DNA of 64,000 nt from Chitinophaga silvatica (lineage in GTDB: Bacteria > Bacteroidota > Bacteroidia > Chitinophagales > Chitinophagaceae), in assembly GCF_003419895.1 (NCBI RefSeq), contig NZ_QPMM01000014.1, positions 62,001 through 126,000 on the forward strand. Direction: 5' to 3'. A program made the translations under genes and the position numbers. This document shows positions 16,801 to 25,616 of this stretch, one piece after another. Below the pieces are notes generated by a model. That model made no database searches and was not told the origin of the DNA. It was given only the letters and a program-made list of their open reading frames with translations. The number at the start of each line of letters is the position of its first letter. Within the stretch, counting starts at the first letter, position 1.

Positions 16801-18390
16801 TCAATTCAGTTCAATAGTTCTGCTAATTCCTATTTTCTCCAGGAAAGACTCATCATGCGATATAACCAGGAGCGTGCCTTTATATTCACTAATGGCAGCA
16901 ATTAATATTTCAATATTTTGAATATCAAGATTGTTTGTGGGCTCATCAAGAACAATTATATCCAATGCAGTATTGCTAACGGTCAGACTACACAGCATCA
17001 GTCTCATTTTTTCGCCCCCACTTAATGCACTGCAAGGCTTATTCCAGTCTTCCGGCCCAAATAAAAACCTGTTAAGTCTTATTTTAATTTCGTGTTCCTG
17101 CAAGGCGCCGCTATTAAACTGTTCAATTTGTTCAAATACCGTAAGCTCATTATTAATTAATGAATAATCCTGATCTATGTATATCGAATGGGATGCAGCA
17201 CTGGAGAGTTTACCGAAAGATGGTTTAAGTTCGCCCAGCAGTAATTTAATCAACGTAGTTTTGCCACTTCCGTTATTTCCCTTGATAGCGATCCTTTCAC
17301 CGCTTAAAATCTGAAAACTCAGCGGTGTATTCCAAAGTTGCTTATCACTATATTTAAAGTTAATTTCTTCAGCGGTGATCAATATTTTTCCTTTATGCAA
17401 AGAGGAATTATCGAACGCGATTTTCATTTTATCGAGATCCGGAAGTTCTTTTCTCAGCTGATTCAGCTCAGTAGACAGATTATCTATTTTATCTGCATGC
17501 ATTCCTTTTACCCTTGCCGTACTTTTTTCTGCATTGTTCTGAAACGTTTTCATGGAAATAGTAGGCAGCCCGGCTTTTTCCTGTTTCTTTTTTCCTCTGG
17601 CATCAAGTTTTTGCTGTCGTTCTATTGTTTCTCTTTCTGTTTCCTTAGCTTTTCTCAGCGCTTTTTCCATGCTTCTGATATCATGCTGTAATGCCTCCTG
17701 TTCTAAGCCTCGCTGTGAAATATAAAAGTTATAGTTTCCTCCATAAGTGGTGATACCTTTTTTACTTAGTTCATGCATGGTGTTGAGCAGGTTTAGTAAC
17801 CGGATATCATGACTTACAACTACCAGGGTTTCTCTGGCTGTGCTGATATAATCATAGAGTTGCTGTCTGCTTTTCACATCGAGGTGATTACTGGGTTCAT
17901 CCAGCAGCACTATATCTGGCTGGTGAATGAATATACCTGCCAGGAAGACTTTAGTTTTCTGGCCTCCGCTGAGAGCATCCATTTTTTGATTCAGATCTAA
18001 GCCCTGAAGTTGCCAGTAGGAGAGAGCTTCCTGGCATCGTTCCTCGATGGTCCAGTCGTCTTCCAGGGTTATAAGATCTTCATCGCAGAATTCTCCGGCC
18101 AGTATGGCCTTCAGAGCATTGAGTTTTTTGTCTGTTCCCAATGCCTGGGCAATGGTATACCCCGTATACTGACCGTAGTGTTGAGGCACGAAATATATAA
18201 CACCTTCACGCTTAATAATTCCCTGAGAAACGGGTAGCTGACCTGCTATTATTTTTAGCAGGGTAGATTTGCCTGCTCCATTATTACCAATAATAGCAGC
18301 TTTATCATACTTATTGATGATAAGATTAATATCTGAAAATAGTAAGTCTTTATTGGGATGCGTATAGGCTACGCCTTGAAGAATAAGCAT
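16801..18390 (-). CDS. ABC-F family ATPase (ribosome-associated, possible antibiotic resistance type)
   Basis: 529 residues with two fused nucleotide-binding domains and no membrane segment, which defines ABC-F. Walker A motifs GNNGAGKST and GNNGSGKTT, signatures LSGGQKTK and LSGGEKMR, and Walker B VLLDEPSNHLD and VLDEPTNNLD are all intact. The linker (about 225-330) is long, basic and helical (ERQQKLDARGKKKQEKAG). ABC-F proteins bind the ribosomal E site; some dislodge antibiotics and others tune translation. A structured leader directly upstream, with a helix that covers the start codon, supports an inducible resistance-type role, though the drug class cannot be read from sequence. Confidence 0.85.
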   Translation of the reverse strand: MLILQGVAYTHPNKDLLFSDINLIINKYDKAAIIGNNGAGKSTLLKIIAGQLPVSQGIIKREGVIYFVPQHYGQYTGYTIAQALGTDKKLNALKAILAGEFCDEDLITLEDDWTIEERCQEALSYWQLQGLDLNQKMDALSGGQKTKVFLAGIFIHQPDIVLLDEPSNHLDVKSRQQLYDYISTARETLVVVSHDIRLLNLLNTMHELSKKGITTYGGNYNFYISQRGLEQEALQHDIRSMEKALRKAKETERETIERQQKLDARGKKKQEKAGLPTISMKTFQNNAEKSTARVKGMHADKIDNLSTELNQLRKELPDLDKMKIAFDNSSLHKGKILITAEEINFKYSDKQLWNTPLSFQILSGERIAIKGNNGSGKTTLIKLLLGELKPSFGKLSSAASHSIYIDQDYSLINNELTVFEQIEQFNSGALQEHEIKIRLNRFLFGPEDWNKPCSALSGGEKMRLMLCSLTVSNTALDIIVLDEPTNNLDIQNIEILIAAISEYKGTLLVISHDESFLEKIGISRTIELN

Positions 18391-18504
18391 AATTTCTTTC
18401 TTAAAAAGATGAAGAATACTGGCCTTGATAAGGCTATCTATTTTTCCTGAAAGAAATTATATCTCACATTGGTGTAGAAATGGTTTTGTTAGAGTGCAAA
18501 AGTA
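18389..18504 (-). promoter_or_regulatory. Promoter and structured leader of the ABC-F gene (candidate translational attenuator)
   Basis: On the minus strand a -7 box TACTTTTG (18497-18504) predicts a start near 18490 and a leader of about 100 nt. ATAATTTCTTTC (complement of 18449-18460) pairs perfectly over 12 bp with GAAAGAAATTAT (complement of 18389-18400), which covers the purine-rich ribosome-binding region and the AU of the start codon. A small hairpin (18421-18435, GCCTT/AAGGC) is nested in the loop. A start-stop mini-ORF, ATG TGA, lies at 18469-18464 just upstream of the first arm. No good -33 box is seen. Confidence 0.6.
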
Positions 18505-18723
18505 GGGAAAAAAAATTATAGTCAGATTTTTTATGTAAAATTGCAATAATATATTGTTTACCCAATATTGTAGCCGACGTTTAATCTGAATTATTCCTTG
18601 AGTTTATTGTGTCTATATTTTTTAGAGAATCGCATTTCTCAATACACATTTTTGAACCCTCTGAGTTTTTAATTATTAAAAAGTTGTCTAGATGTCAAAC
18701 ATTAATTTAAATCCCTTACATAA

Positions 18724-19578
18724 ATGAAAAAAATTCTCTTAGGATGGATGTTGATATTATCCTCCATCTTCGTTAGTGCGCAAGCTCGTTACAATGTTTT
18801 AGCCGTAAAAATCGATTCCCTTACTGTAAATGGAACAAAGATTAAAACCAATTTACCTTTTCAGACTGCGGTTCAAATGCCAACTATTATATTAGAAGGG
18901 TATTCCTATAATAAAAAGGCAACAATCGGACTTACTCTTAGCTATTATATATGGGACAACGCTATTTATAATGCATCTATAAGTTCTTTTGGTTCATATA
19001 CTCCACCGGTTTATATGGCAAATGAGGGAGGGAAAGTTGTTATCTTTATTGATGATAAAAATTATTTTCAGCGATTTAATATAAGAACCTATTCTGTAGG
19101 AGGAACTGCTGATACAGATGCAAACTTTACTGGCTGGACAGTGGCTGATGAAAAAATTCATGATACCATTCCAGCCCAAAGAAAATACCTGATCGGCTAT
19201 ACGAATCGGTTTGCAGGAAATGTACTCGCAAGTGGAAATGTAGCAATTGGTACAGATACTCCACGGGCAGCTCTGACGGTAAATGGAGAAATTTATGCCA
19301 AGAGAGTTAAAGTAACTGCTACCGGGTGGCCAGATCATGTATTTGGTCAGGATTATGAATTGCGTCCTTTGGAAAAAGTGCAGGAGTTCATAAAACAACA
19401 TGGGCATTTACCAGATATTCCTTCTGCAAAAGAAGTAGAAAAAGAAGGACAGGATGTGGGTGAAATAAATAAGAAGCTTCTGCAAAAAATAGAGGAGCTC
19501 ACACTATATCTCCTTGAAATGAAGCAGGAAAATGAGAAGATGAAAAATAGGATTAGCGTCCTGGAAAAACAAAAATAG
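18724..19578 (+). CDS. Secreted protein with tail-fibre-like C-terminal segment and coiled coil
   Basis: 284 residues with signal peptide (LLGWMLILSSIFVSAQ). The middle is beta-rich and unrecognised. The C-terminal third (GNVAIGTDTPRAALTVNGEIYAK, then WPDHVFGQDYELRPLEKVQEF and HLPDIPSAKEVEKEGQDVGE) is a very common Bacteroidota surface-protein ending related to phage tail-fibre modules, followed by a coiled coil (LLQKIEELTLYLLEMKQ). There is no type IX sorting domain. Role unknown, probably surface-exposed. Confidence 0.7.
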   Translation: MKKILLGWMLILSSIFVSAQARYNVLAVKIDSLTVNGTKIKTNLPFQTAVQMPTIILEGYSYNKKATIGLTLSYYIWDNAIYNASISSFGSYTPPVYMANEGGKVVIFIDDKNYFQRFNIRTYSVGGTADTDANFTGWTVADEKIHDTIPAQRKYLIGYTNRFAGNVLASGNVAIGTDTPRAALTVNGEIYAKRVKVTATGWPDHVFGQDYELRPLEKVQEFIKQHGHLPDIPSAKEVEKEGQDVGEINKKLLQKIEELTLYLLEMKQENEKMKNRISVLEKQK

Positions 19579-19685
19579 TAATTTCAGGCAAGGATATAGT
19601 ACGAACAGCTGAGGCAGAGTTATCTTCCTTGTACTTGCTTGAACCTCATTATTTTTATCCTACTTTTGAAAATTAAATTTATTTT

Positions 19686-20408
19686 ATGAGAATTACTTTC
19701 ATAGGATTGTTACTCTTCTCAACGCTATTTGCAAAAGCACAGGATTACCCGGAACCCAGCAAGGAAAGTGTTGAATATACTGAGCAAAGAAGTAAAATAA
19801 CAACCCCTCCTTATGGCCTTGCTAAAGTAAAGGCAATGATTGCTAAAGTGAAAGCTGATGATAATGATAATATGAAGCTTTCAAATAAGGATTATAATAG
19901 TCTTTCTCTCCGTGAGAAATTTACCTATAACATGATTCATGCTGAAGAGTATTCACAGAATTGTGATGTGCCTACTCCTGTGGCAGAAGCGCAAAAACAG
20001 ATATTCGGGCAGGTGCCGAGTTCATTCAATGAATATACATGGAGCGACAGACAACTGAATTTCTTTAAGGATAATAAAGATTCTGTTATTGCAATTATAA
20101 AAGAATCTGTGAATCGTAGTAAAAGGGTAGGTGTAAATTACAAAGAGGTTATTGTATTAATGAATGCAACCGAAATGATTCCATTTTTGGAAGAAGTTTA
20201 TCAGCGCGATAAAAAGGATCATGATATTCTGACTGTTTTTTTATTATTGATGAAAAATAATAATTATCAACCTTTTCTGACAGCCAGCTCATACCCTAAG
20301 TTGTATGGAGAGAATGTAGATTATTATAGTAGTCACATCGCTTATAATTCGGCTAATGAGCAACTAATACTGCAACGGGTAAACGATTTTTATAAGAACC
20401 GTAAATGA
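19686..20408 (+). CDS. Secreted hypothetical protein
   Basis: 240 residues with signal peptide (ITFIGLLLFSTLFAKAQ). The mature protein is helical and charged, with no recognised domain. Its stop codon overlaps the start of the FGE-like gene in an ATGA junction (20405-20408), so the two are translationally coupled and may act together. No homologous family can be named from sequence alone. Confidence 0.65.
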   Translation: MRITFIGLLLFSTLFAKAQDYPEPSKESVEYTEQRSKITTPPYGLAKVKAMIAKVKADDNDNMKLSNKDYNSLSLREKFTYNMIHAEEYSQNCDVPTPVAEAQKQIFGQVPSSFNEYTWSDRQLNFFKDNKDSVIAIIKESVNRSKRVGVNYKEVIVLMNATEMIPFLEEVYQRDKKDHDILTVFLLLMKNNNYQPFLTASSYPKLYGENVDYYSSHIAYNSANEQLILQRVNDFYKNRK

Positions 20409-21220
20409 GTGGCAGGCTCCTATATTTATTACTATTGCTGAGCATTGGAAATAACCTGATTGCTCAGACCCAGCAAATGATAACTGTGCCGGAGGGCACA
20501 TATACGGTGGGGGATAAGCATTCTATTGTAAATCCATTCAGAAAAGTTCATTTACCTGCTTTTGAAATAGCAGTAACGGAAGTGACTAACCGGCAATTCT
20601 CGGCTTTCGTTGCTGCTACGGGTTATATTACTGATGCAGAAAAAAGGCATAGTTCTATGGTATTTGAACCTGGGTTAGAAGAGTTTAGATGGATCAATGA
20701 TTCTACTGCCAGCTGGCGTTTTCCTAACGGAGTATCACGTGGTGGTATAAACGATAAAATGGATCATCCGGTTACCGCCATCAGCTACTCAGATGTTACA
20801 GCTTACTGCCAATGGGCCGGTTATCGTTTACCAACATTAGACGAATGGGAAGTAGCTTCCCGTGCAAATGCAACAACAAGATATTGGTGGGGCAATAACA
20901 GAGATCTAATAGGTGAGTATGCTAACATCTGGCATGGACGGGATCACCTGCAGGCCGATAGCTCTGACGGTTATATGTATACAGCACCGGTTGCCAGTTT
21001 TAAGCCAAATCCATGGGGGCTATACGATATGTACGGAAATGTATTCGAATTTTGCAGTGGCCATACCAAACATGATAAGCCCGGAAGTACAATGATTCAT
21101 GCACGGGGCGGAAGCTGGTGGTGTAGTAAAAATTCCTGTAACTTTTTTAATTCTGTAGATATTGGAGGCCAGAACCTGCATGCTTCATTCAGCAACCAGG
21201 GATTTCGGGTAGCACGATAA
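20405..21220 (+). CDS. Exported formylglycine-generating-enzyme (SUMF1)-domain protein with both active-site cysteines
   Basis: 271 residues with signal peptide (LLYLLLLLSIGNNLIAQ). The FGE-sulfatase fold is clear: MITVPEGTYTVGD, FEIAVTEVTNRQFSAFV, HPVTAISYSDVTAYCQWAGYR, LPTLDEWEVASRA, NPWGLYDMYGNVFEFC and a GFRVAR ending. Most bacterial relatives have lost the catalytic cysteines, but GGSWWCSKNSC keeps a pair four residues apart (Cys240, Cys245) at the place of the two FGE copper-binding cysteines. A true aerobic sulfatase-activating enzyme in the periplasm is therefore possible, though no sulfatase is in the window. Overlaps the previous gene by 4 nt. Confidence 0.8.
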   Translation: MSGRLLYLLLLLSIGNNLIAQTQQMITVPEGTYTVGDKHSIVNPFRKVHLPAFEIAVTEVTNRQFSAFVAATGYITDAEKRHSSMVFEPGLEEFRWINDSTASWRFPNGVSRGGINDKMDHPVTAISYSDVTAYCQWAGYRLPTLDEWEVASRANATTRYWWGNNRDLIGEYANIWHGRDHLQADSSDGYMYTAPVASFKPNPWGLYDMYGNVFEFCSGHTKHDKPGSTMIHARGGSWWCSKNSCNFFNSVDIGGQNLHASFSNQGFRVAR

Positions 21221-21226
21221 AAAAAA

Positions 21227-21295
21227 GGATGCATCAAAAGTAGTCTGAATGGCGGTTCCCGAATCAAATCAGGTAAAACTACTTCTGATACATCC
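21227..21295. terminator. Long imperfect hairpin between convergent genes
   Basis: Arms 21227-21244 and 21278-21295 match at 16 of 18 positions (GGATG-ATCA-AAGTAGT pattern) with a 33-nt loop, and a preceding A-run. Probably a bidirectional terminator. Confidence 0.6.
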
Positions 21296-21308
21296 CATTC
21301 TGATTATA

Positions 21309-22067
21309 TTAGCGCCTCGTCAATTCTTCAGCGATACCCCCATCTTCCTTTACCAAAAGTTTCTTCACATTAGATTGAGTGACGAACTCAAAATTCAGAT
21401 TCCTTTCTTTCATGAAAAATTCGGATGCAGTTGCCGGATAAATATCTGAGCGTTTACCATTGTTATTGAGAACTAAATGATCGGTAGCCACAGTGATCTC
21501 AATTTCAGATTGTGGCCCTTTATATTTACCAGCAAATGCTTTCAGTGCAGCATTGCTCAGTGTAATTGCTTTCCTGCTTTTATTGGCGGCATGATGATCA
21601 TAGCTTAGTACTCTGCTCATCTTCCAGGAACCGTCTTTCAATAACCAAAGATGTGTGAAACTGGCTTCTCCATCCAGAAATTCTGGTTTACCATCCTTCG
21701 TCACATAAAATACATGCACGCCGGTTAGTATAGCGCCGTAAAGATCTTTTCCTTTTCTGAGCGGGAAAACGTGAATGGATTCAGGTATAGGTTCTCGTCT
21801 TAGTTTGAAGTTGGGATTGCCGCAAAGGTTTTTCATACTCTCAACAAAAGCAGGTAAACCCAGCATTGGGCCTCCTTTATCATGATAAAATTCCAGGTCC
21901 TGTACAAAGAAACTATCAAGTTTGGAAATATCACAGGTATTGTAAGCTTTCCAGAAAAGGCTGTCCTTATGCAAAATAACAGTGGTTAGTTCTGCATCGG
22001 TAGTTTGGGCCTTAGTATGTAGAAAACTGGCAAATAAGAGCATTAAAAGGCTGATACGTTTTGTCAT
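21309..22067 (-). CDS. Secreted NTF2-like (DUF4440-type) protein with C-terminal beta domain
   Basis: 252 residues with signal peptide (ISLLMLLFASFLHTKAQ). Residues 25-150 fit an NTF2-like / SnoaL cone (DSLFWKAYNTCDISKLDSFF, FEDLEFYHDKGG-like, SFTHLWLLKDGSWKMSRVLSY). Residues 170-250 look like the small DUF3471-type beta domain often fused to hydrolases (LKAFAGKYKGPQSEIEI). Function unknown; likely periplasmic ligand binding. A -7-like box (TAGTTTTG on the minus strand, 22084-22091) lies just upstream. Confidence 0.7.
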   Translation of the reverse strand: MTKRISLLMLLFASFLHTKAQTTDAELTTVILHKDSLFWKAYNTCDISKLDSFFVQDLEFYHDKGGPMLGLPAFVESMKNLCGNPNFKLRREPIPESIHVFPLRKGKDLYGAILTGVHVFYVTKDGKPEFLDGEASFTHLWLLKDGSWKMSRVLSYDHHAANKSRKAITLSNAALKAFAGKYKGPQSEIEITVATDHLVLNNNGKRSDIYPATASEFFMKERNLNFEFVTQSNVKKLLVKEDGGIAEELTRR

Positions 22068-22319
22068 GGTTGATTATTTGAAACAAAACTAGTGAATCTA
22101 TAGTACTGTATAATGCATAGTACTATTTTAATTTATGATCGGTGAATATCCACGATAATAGGAAACTGGTAGATAAGATAATCTGCAGTTCATTTTTTCT
22201 ATTTTAGAGAGGGAAAGGGTTTGAAGGAGTGCTTTAGGCTAAAAGTCGCGCTGGTATTGCGATACTTCGTAATATTCTGTAGTTTGTGCCCGTCGATCTT
22301 TTCATTTTAATGTCATGTT

Positions 22320-23342
22320 ATGAAGTATTTATCCTATTCCATGCTGCTTCTGGTTGGTTTTGTTGCCAATGCGCAGAAAGTTACTAAGCTCAAAGAAGAG
22401 CTAATCTTAGATAATCCTCCGTTTCCGGAGTGCCATGCTTCTACTATTATTGAAACACCTGGCAAACAGGTTTTAATTTCTTTTTTTGGCGGAACTGAGG
22501 AAGGGAATAAGGATGTGGGAATCTGGACGGTTGGCCAGACTGCAAAGGGCTGGAGCGCTCCGGTAGAGGTAGCCACCGGTAAACAACCCGATGGTACACA
22601 GTTTCCATGCTGGAACCCGGTGTTTTACCGGACCAATAAAAAAGACCTCGTTTTATATTATAAGGTTGGCCCAAATCCCAGAGAATGGTGGGGGTTGCAA
22701 ATGGTTTCACAGAATAATGGTAAAACCTGGTCGAAACCCGAACTATTGCCGAAAGGAATTCTCGGACCTATTAAAAATAAGCCCGTGGCAGTCGGAAATA
22801 CTATTATTTCTCCATCCAGTGTCGAGTACTCAAATAAAATCTGGAAAGCACATATAGAACGTTCTGCAGACCAGGGCAAAACCTGGACCTTTCAGCCGGT
22901 AGATACTGCGAATTCCGCAAGGGTAATTCAGCCAACGGTATTGGTATATCCAGGTAAACTTCAGGCGCTTTGCAGAAGTAATCAGGATAGAATCATGTCG
23001 TCCTGGTCTTATGATCAGGGTGTTACCTGGAGCAAACTTGATACCTTATCCCTGCTAAATCCTAATTCGGGGATCGATGGGGTTACACTAAAAAGCGGAT
23101 GGCAGTTATTGGTTTACAACCCAACAGTTTCCGGAAAGCAATGGTCCAATGGCCGTGGTGAACTGGCGGTAGCCATGTCTAAAGATGGCAGCAACTGGAC
23201 AAAAGTATTAATGTTGGAAACCGGCAATAATAAAAATGAATTTAGCTATCCGGCTGTTATTCAAACTTCAGATAATAAAATTCATATCACGTATACCTAT
23301 AATCGAAAGAACGTAAAACATATTGTTTTACAGGAGCAATAA
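22320..23342 (+). CDS. Secreted sialidase-fold (BNR repeat-like) glycosidase-type protein
   Basis: 340 residues with signal peptide (LSYSMLLLVGFVANAQ). It matches the PF13088 BNR-like beta-propeller group: FPECHASTIIETPGKQVLIS, DVGIWTVGQ, FPCWNPVFY, VGPNPREWWGLQM, ILGPIKNKP, and Asp-box-like repeats such as SQNNGKTW, SADQGKTW, SYDQGVTW and SKDGSNW. It is usually annotated exo-alpha-sialidase, but this branch lacks proof of sialic-acid activity and may act on other glycans. Single gene ending at a very strong terminator. Confidence 0.75.
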   Translation: MKYLSYSMLLLVGFVANAQKVTKLKEELILDNPPFPECHASTIIETPGKQVLISFFGGTEEGNKDVGIWTVGQTAKGWSAPVEVATGKQPDGTQFPCWNPVFYRTNKKDLVLYYKVGPNPREWWGLQMVSQNNGKTWSKPELLPKGILGPIKNKPVAVGNTIISPSSVEYSNKIWKAHIERSADQGKTWTFQPVDTANSARVIQPTVLVYPGKLQALCRSNQDRIMSSWSYDQGVTWSKLDTLSLLNPNSGIDGVTLKSGWQLLVYNPTVSGKQWSNGRGELAVAMSKDGSNWTKVLMLETGNNKNEFSYPAVIQTSDNKIHITYTYNRKNVKHIVLQEQ

Positions 23343-23350
23343 TTTAGATG

Positions 23351-23398
23351 GAAAGGATGGTAGTTTGATAGAAATTTTTATCAAACTACCATCCTTTC
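23351..23398 (+). terminator. Terminator-like hairpin, perfect 20-bp stem
   Basis: Arms 23351-23370 and 23379-23398 are exact complements (GAAAGGATGGTAGTTTGATA and partner) around an 8-nt loop. It follows the sialidase-fold gene. It has no strong T-run, so cleavage or 3'-end protection is also possible. Confidence 0.7.
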
Positions 23399-23493
23399 AA
23401 ATTTCATCATCAACCTACTTATCTATCTAAAATCACAAATCCTTACATTTCACAATTTTTAGTAGCTTACATTCAATATAATTTATATACAGG

Positions 23494-24198
23494 TTGTTCA
23501 GATTAGCCATATTACTAGGTTTGTTGATATCGACTTTTACTGTAAATGCACAAAGTATGCTTACAGGTTATATCAATTCGGAGGATAGTATTCCTTTGAA
23601 TAATATCACTATTCTGAACAGAACTAACGGTAACAGTTCTGTGAGCAACGATCAGGGCTTTTTCAGTATTAATGCACAAAGAGGCGATACATTATTATTT
23701 AAGGCCTTAGGATACACTCCGGTATTATATATAGTAAAGAAAGATAAAACTGATCTTCTCTTCAAACTAAAAAGAGAGCCAATAGAACTACAGGCAATAA
23801 ATATTATCCAATATAATTACCATAAGGATTCCCTGCGTTTCAGAGAAGAATATGCAAAAGAATTTGCTTTCAGACGGCCCAGATGGAATGAAGTAGTTCC
23901 GATGATAGGACTGGGTTTTGCCGTTAACATCAATCAGTTATATAAAGCTGTTTCCTTCAAAAAAAATAAAAAGAAAGAAAATTTTCAGAGACTCCTGATT
24001 GCTAAAGAGAAAGAAAATACGGTTTTAAGAGTATTTACTCCCGGATTAGTTAGCCAGATAACCGGATTACAGGGCGATAGCCTCTCTACCTTTATGACCA
24101 AATATCAACCGACCTATGAATTTATAAAGGATGCATCTACCTACGATATCTGGTCATATATTAAACAACACTATCAGCAATTCATTACTCCAATGTAA
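23494..24198 (+). CDS. Secreted carboxypeptidase-regulatory-like domain protein
   Basis: 234 residues. The only fitting start is TTG 23494, since no ATG gives the signal peptide FRLAILLGLLISTFTVNAQ. The mature N-terminus is a CarboxypepD_reg-like beta-sandwich (LTGYINSEDSIPLNNITILN, NDQGFFSINAQRGDTLLFKALGY), the module seen in front of SusC barrels, here alone. The C-terminal half is basic and helical. A role as a periplasmic or outer-membrane-linked partner is likely but unspecified. Confidence 0.7.
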   Translation: MFRLAILLGLLISTFTVNAQSMLTGYINSEDSIPLNNITILNRTNGNSSVSNDQGFFSINAQRGDTLLFKALGYTPVLYIVKKDKTDLLFKLKREPIELQAINIIQYNYHKDSLRFREEYAKEFAFRRPRWNEVVPMIGLGFAVNINQLYKAVSFKKNKKKENFQRLLIAKEKENTVLRVFTPGLVSQITGLQGDSLSTFMTKYQPTYEFIKDASTYDIWSYIKQHYQQFITPM

Positions 24199-24227
24199 AT
24201 AATAAATAATATCTTGCAGGCTAAACT

Positions 24228-24959
24228 ATGAAGCTATTTTCCCATCTACAAATTGGTGATCACCACGTTAATCATTGCGAAGACTATTTTCTAACTGCAA
24301 AATTTACTGAATACCATCTGGTTACTGCTGTCATGGACGGTTGTTCCATGGGTACCGACAGCTATCTTCCGGCTACCTTAACAGGTAAACTCCTGAGGAA
24401 AATCTGCAAGGAATTCTATTATCGATCCTTTATAGAGAAATCGATTCCCAATACTAACACCTGCCTGGAGCAGATCTTTAATCAATTATTTAAGGAATGG
24501 ACATTTCTCAGCAAGTACCTGGATTTAAGCAGAGAGGAATTACTAAATACTTTGCTATTAGCAGTAGTTGATTTACGGGATCAAAATCTTGAATTACTTT
24601 GTATAGGTGATGGTGTGGTTTGTATAAACGGACAGGTAACCAGTTTCGAGCAAAATAATAAGCCCGACTACCTTGGTTATCATTTGAAAGAAAAATTTGA
24701 AGATTGGTGGAATAACCAACCGCAAAGAATTACAGCCAAAAAAGTAAACGATTTCAGTGTGAGTACAGATGGTGTTTTCTCTTTTAGCGCTTTTGATAAT
24801 AAAAGTTATAAGCCACTAATAAGTGCTCCTGATTTTTTATTGATTGATGATTTTTTATCAGGTAATGGTAATATGCTTTACAGGAAGCTAATTATTCTTG
24901 AAGAAGAATATGGGATAAGACCAACCGATGATTTAGGAATTGTAAGAGTGATTTTTTAA
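24228..24959 (+). CDS. PP2C-like protein phosphatase domain protein
   Basis: 243 residues, cytoplasmic. It has the ordered acidic motifs of PP2C-type phosphatases in weak form: HCEDYFL near 16, VMDGCSMGTDSY near 35, LLCIGDGVV near 125, FSVSTDGVFSF near 180 and a closing PTDDLGIVRV. These would bind the Mn or Mg pair. The family reverses Ser/Thr phosphorylation, but no Ser/Thr kinase gene is nearby. It sits 29 bp after the previous gene and 38 bp before the next, so the three may form one unit. Confidence 0.7.
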   Translation: MKLFSHLQIGDHHVNHCEDYFLTAKFTEYHLVTAVMDGCSMGTDSYLPATLTGKLLRKICKEFYYRSFIEKSIPNTNTCLEQIFNQLFKEWTFLSKYLDLSREELLNTLLLAVVDLRDQNLELLCIGDGVVCINGQVTSFEQNNKPDYLGYHLKEKFEDWWNNQPQRITAKKVNDFSVSTDGVFSFSAFDNKSYKPLISAPDFLLIDDFLSGNGNMLYRKLIILEEEYGIRPTDDLGIVRVIF

Positions 24960-24997
24960 TTTAAAAAATAATTATTTTCAATTAGTAAATCTATTTT

Positions 24998-25561
24998 ATG
25001 CGTTATATCCTGGTCTTATTATTGGTTTTCTCCAATCAAGTGCTGAAAGCTCAATCTACTCCTGCTGTAAATGAAATAACAGCTAAGATGTTAACCTATT
25101 TCAAGCATCTTAATACAGATGTAGATAAAGGAATTTCAGCCGAAAAGAAAGCTGAAATGAGCGGGCATCTCGATTTATTGAAACAGGACCTCAATGGATA
25201 TATGACAGCCAGAAAAAAGCTCTCTGATAGCCTGTTTCGTAGTAATATTACTCCAGGTAGTAAAAATAGTGACGAACTGGATTTACTAAAAGGAAAAATG
25301 AGTCAGGTGATTCAACAGCTAAGAGGCGTAAATGATTTTGTGTGCCCGGGTTTACAAACTGAAGGTGATAAGTTGAATGAGGAAATTTATAATGTGTTAT
25401 ATGAAGAGCCGGTTCGGTATTTATCGAATCTTGAGGCATTTTTGGCTGGAGTACCTGTAACCAAAAAGGATCTGGCGCTCGATGGCAGCATCCATTATCA
25501 ACGCCTTGAAGAAAGCATAAAACTACTTTCAGACATACAACGAAAAATCGGTAAAAAATAG
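24998..25561 (+). CDS. Secreted helical protein of unknown function
   Basis: 187 residues with signal peptide (YILVLLLVFSNQVLKAQ). The mature part is almost wholly helical and charged (KKAEMSGHLDLLKQDLNGYM, LDLLKGKMSQVIQQLRGVND). No family recognised. It ends 55 bp before the HTCS regulator and reads on the same strand. Confidence 0.6.
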   Translation: MRYILVLLLVFSNQVLKAQSTPAVNEITAKMLTYFKHLNTDVDKGISAEKKAEMSGHLDLLKQDLNGYMTARKKLSDSLFRSNITPGSKNSDELDLLKGKMSQVIQQLRGVNDFVCPGLQTEGDKLNEEIYNVLYEEPVRYLSNLEAFLAGVPVTKKDLALDGSIHYQRLEESIKLLSDIQRKIGKK

Positions 25562-25583
25562 ATCAGAGTTAATCGGGGAATCT

Positions 25584-25591
25584 TATATTTG
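25584..25591 (+). promoter_or_regulatory. Probable -7 box of the HTCS gene
   Basis: A perfect Bacteroidota -7 box, TATATTTG, lies 25 bp upstream of the HTCS start codon and would give a short leader. No clear TTTG is seen at the -33 distance. Confidence 0.45.
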
Positions 25592-25616
25592 GCATCAGCC
25601 AAATGCCATACATTCC

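Noticed and set aside
22100..22124. Direct repeat ATAGTACT twice, 17 bp apart, upstream of the NTF2-like gene
   Set aside because: Short and partly palindromic in A+T-rich DNA; position near a promoter is suggestive but not enough.
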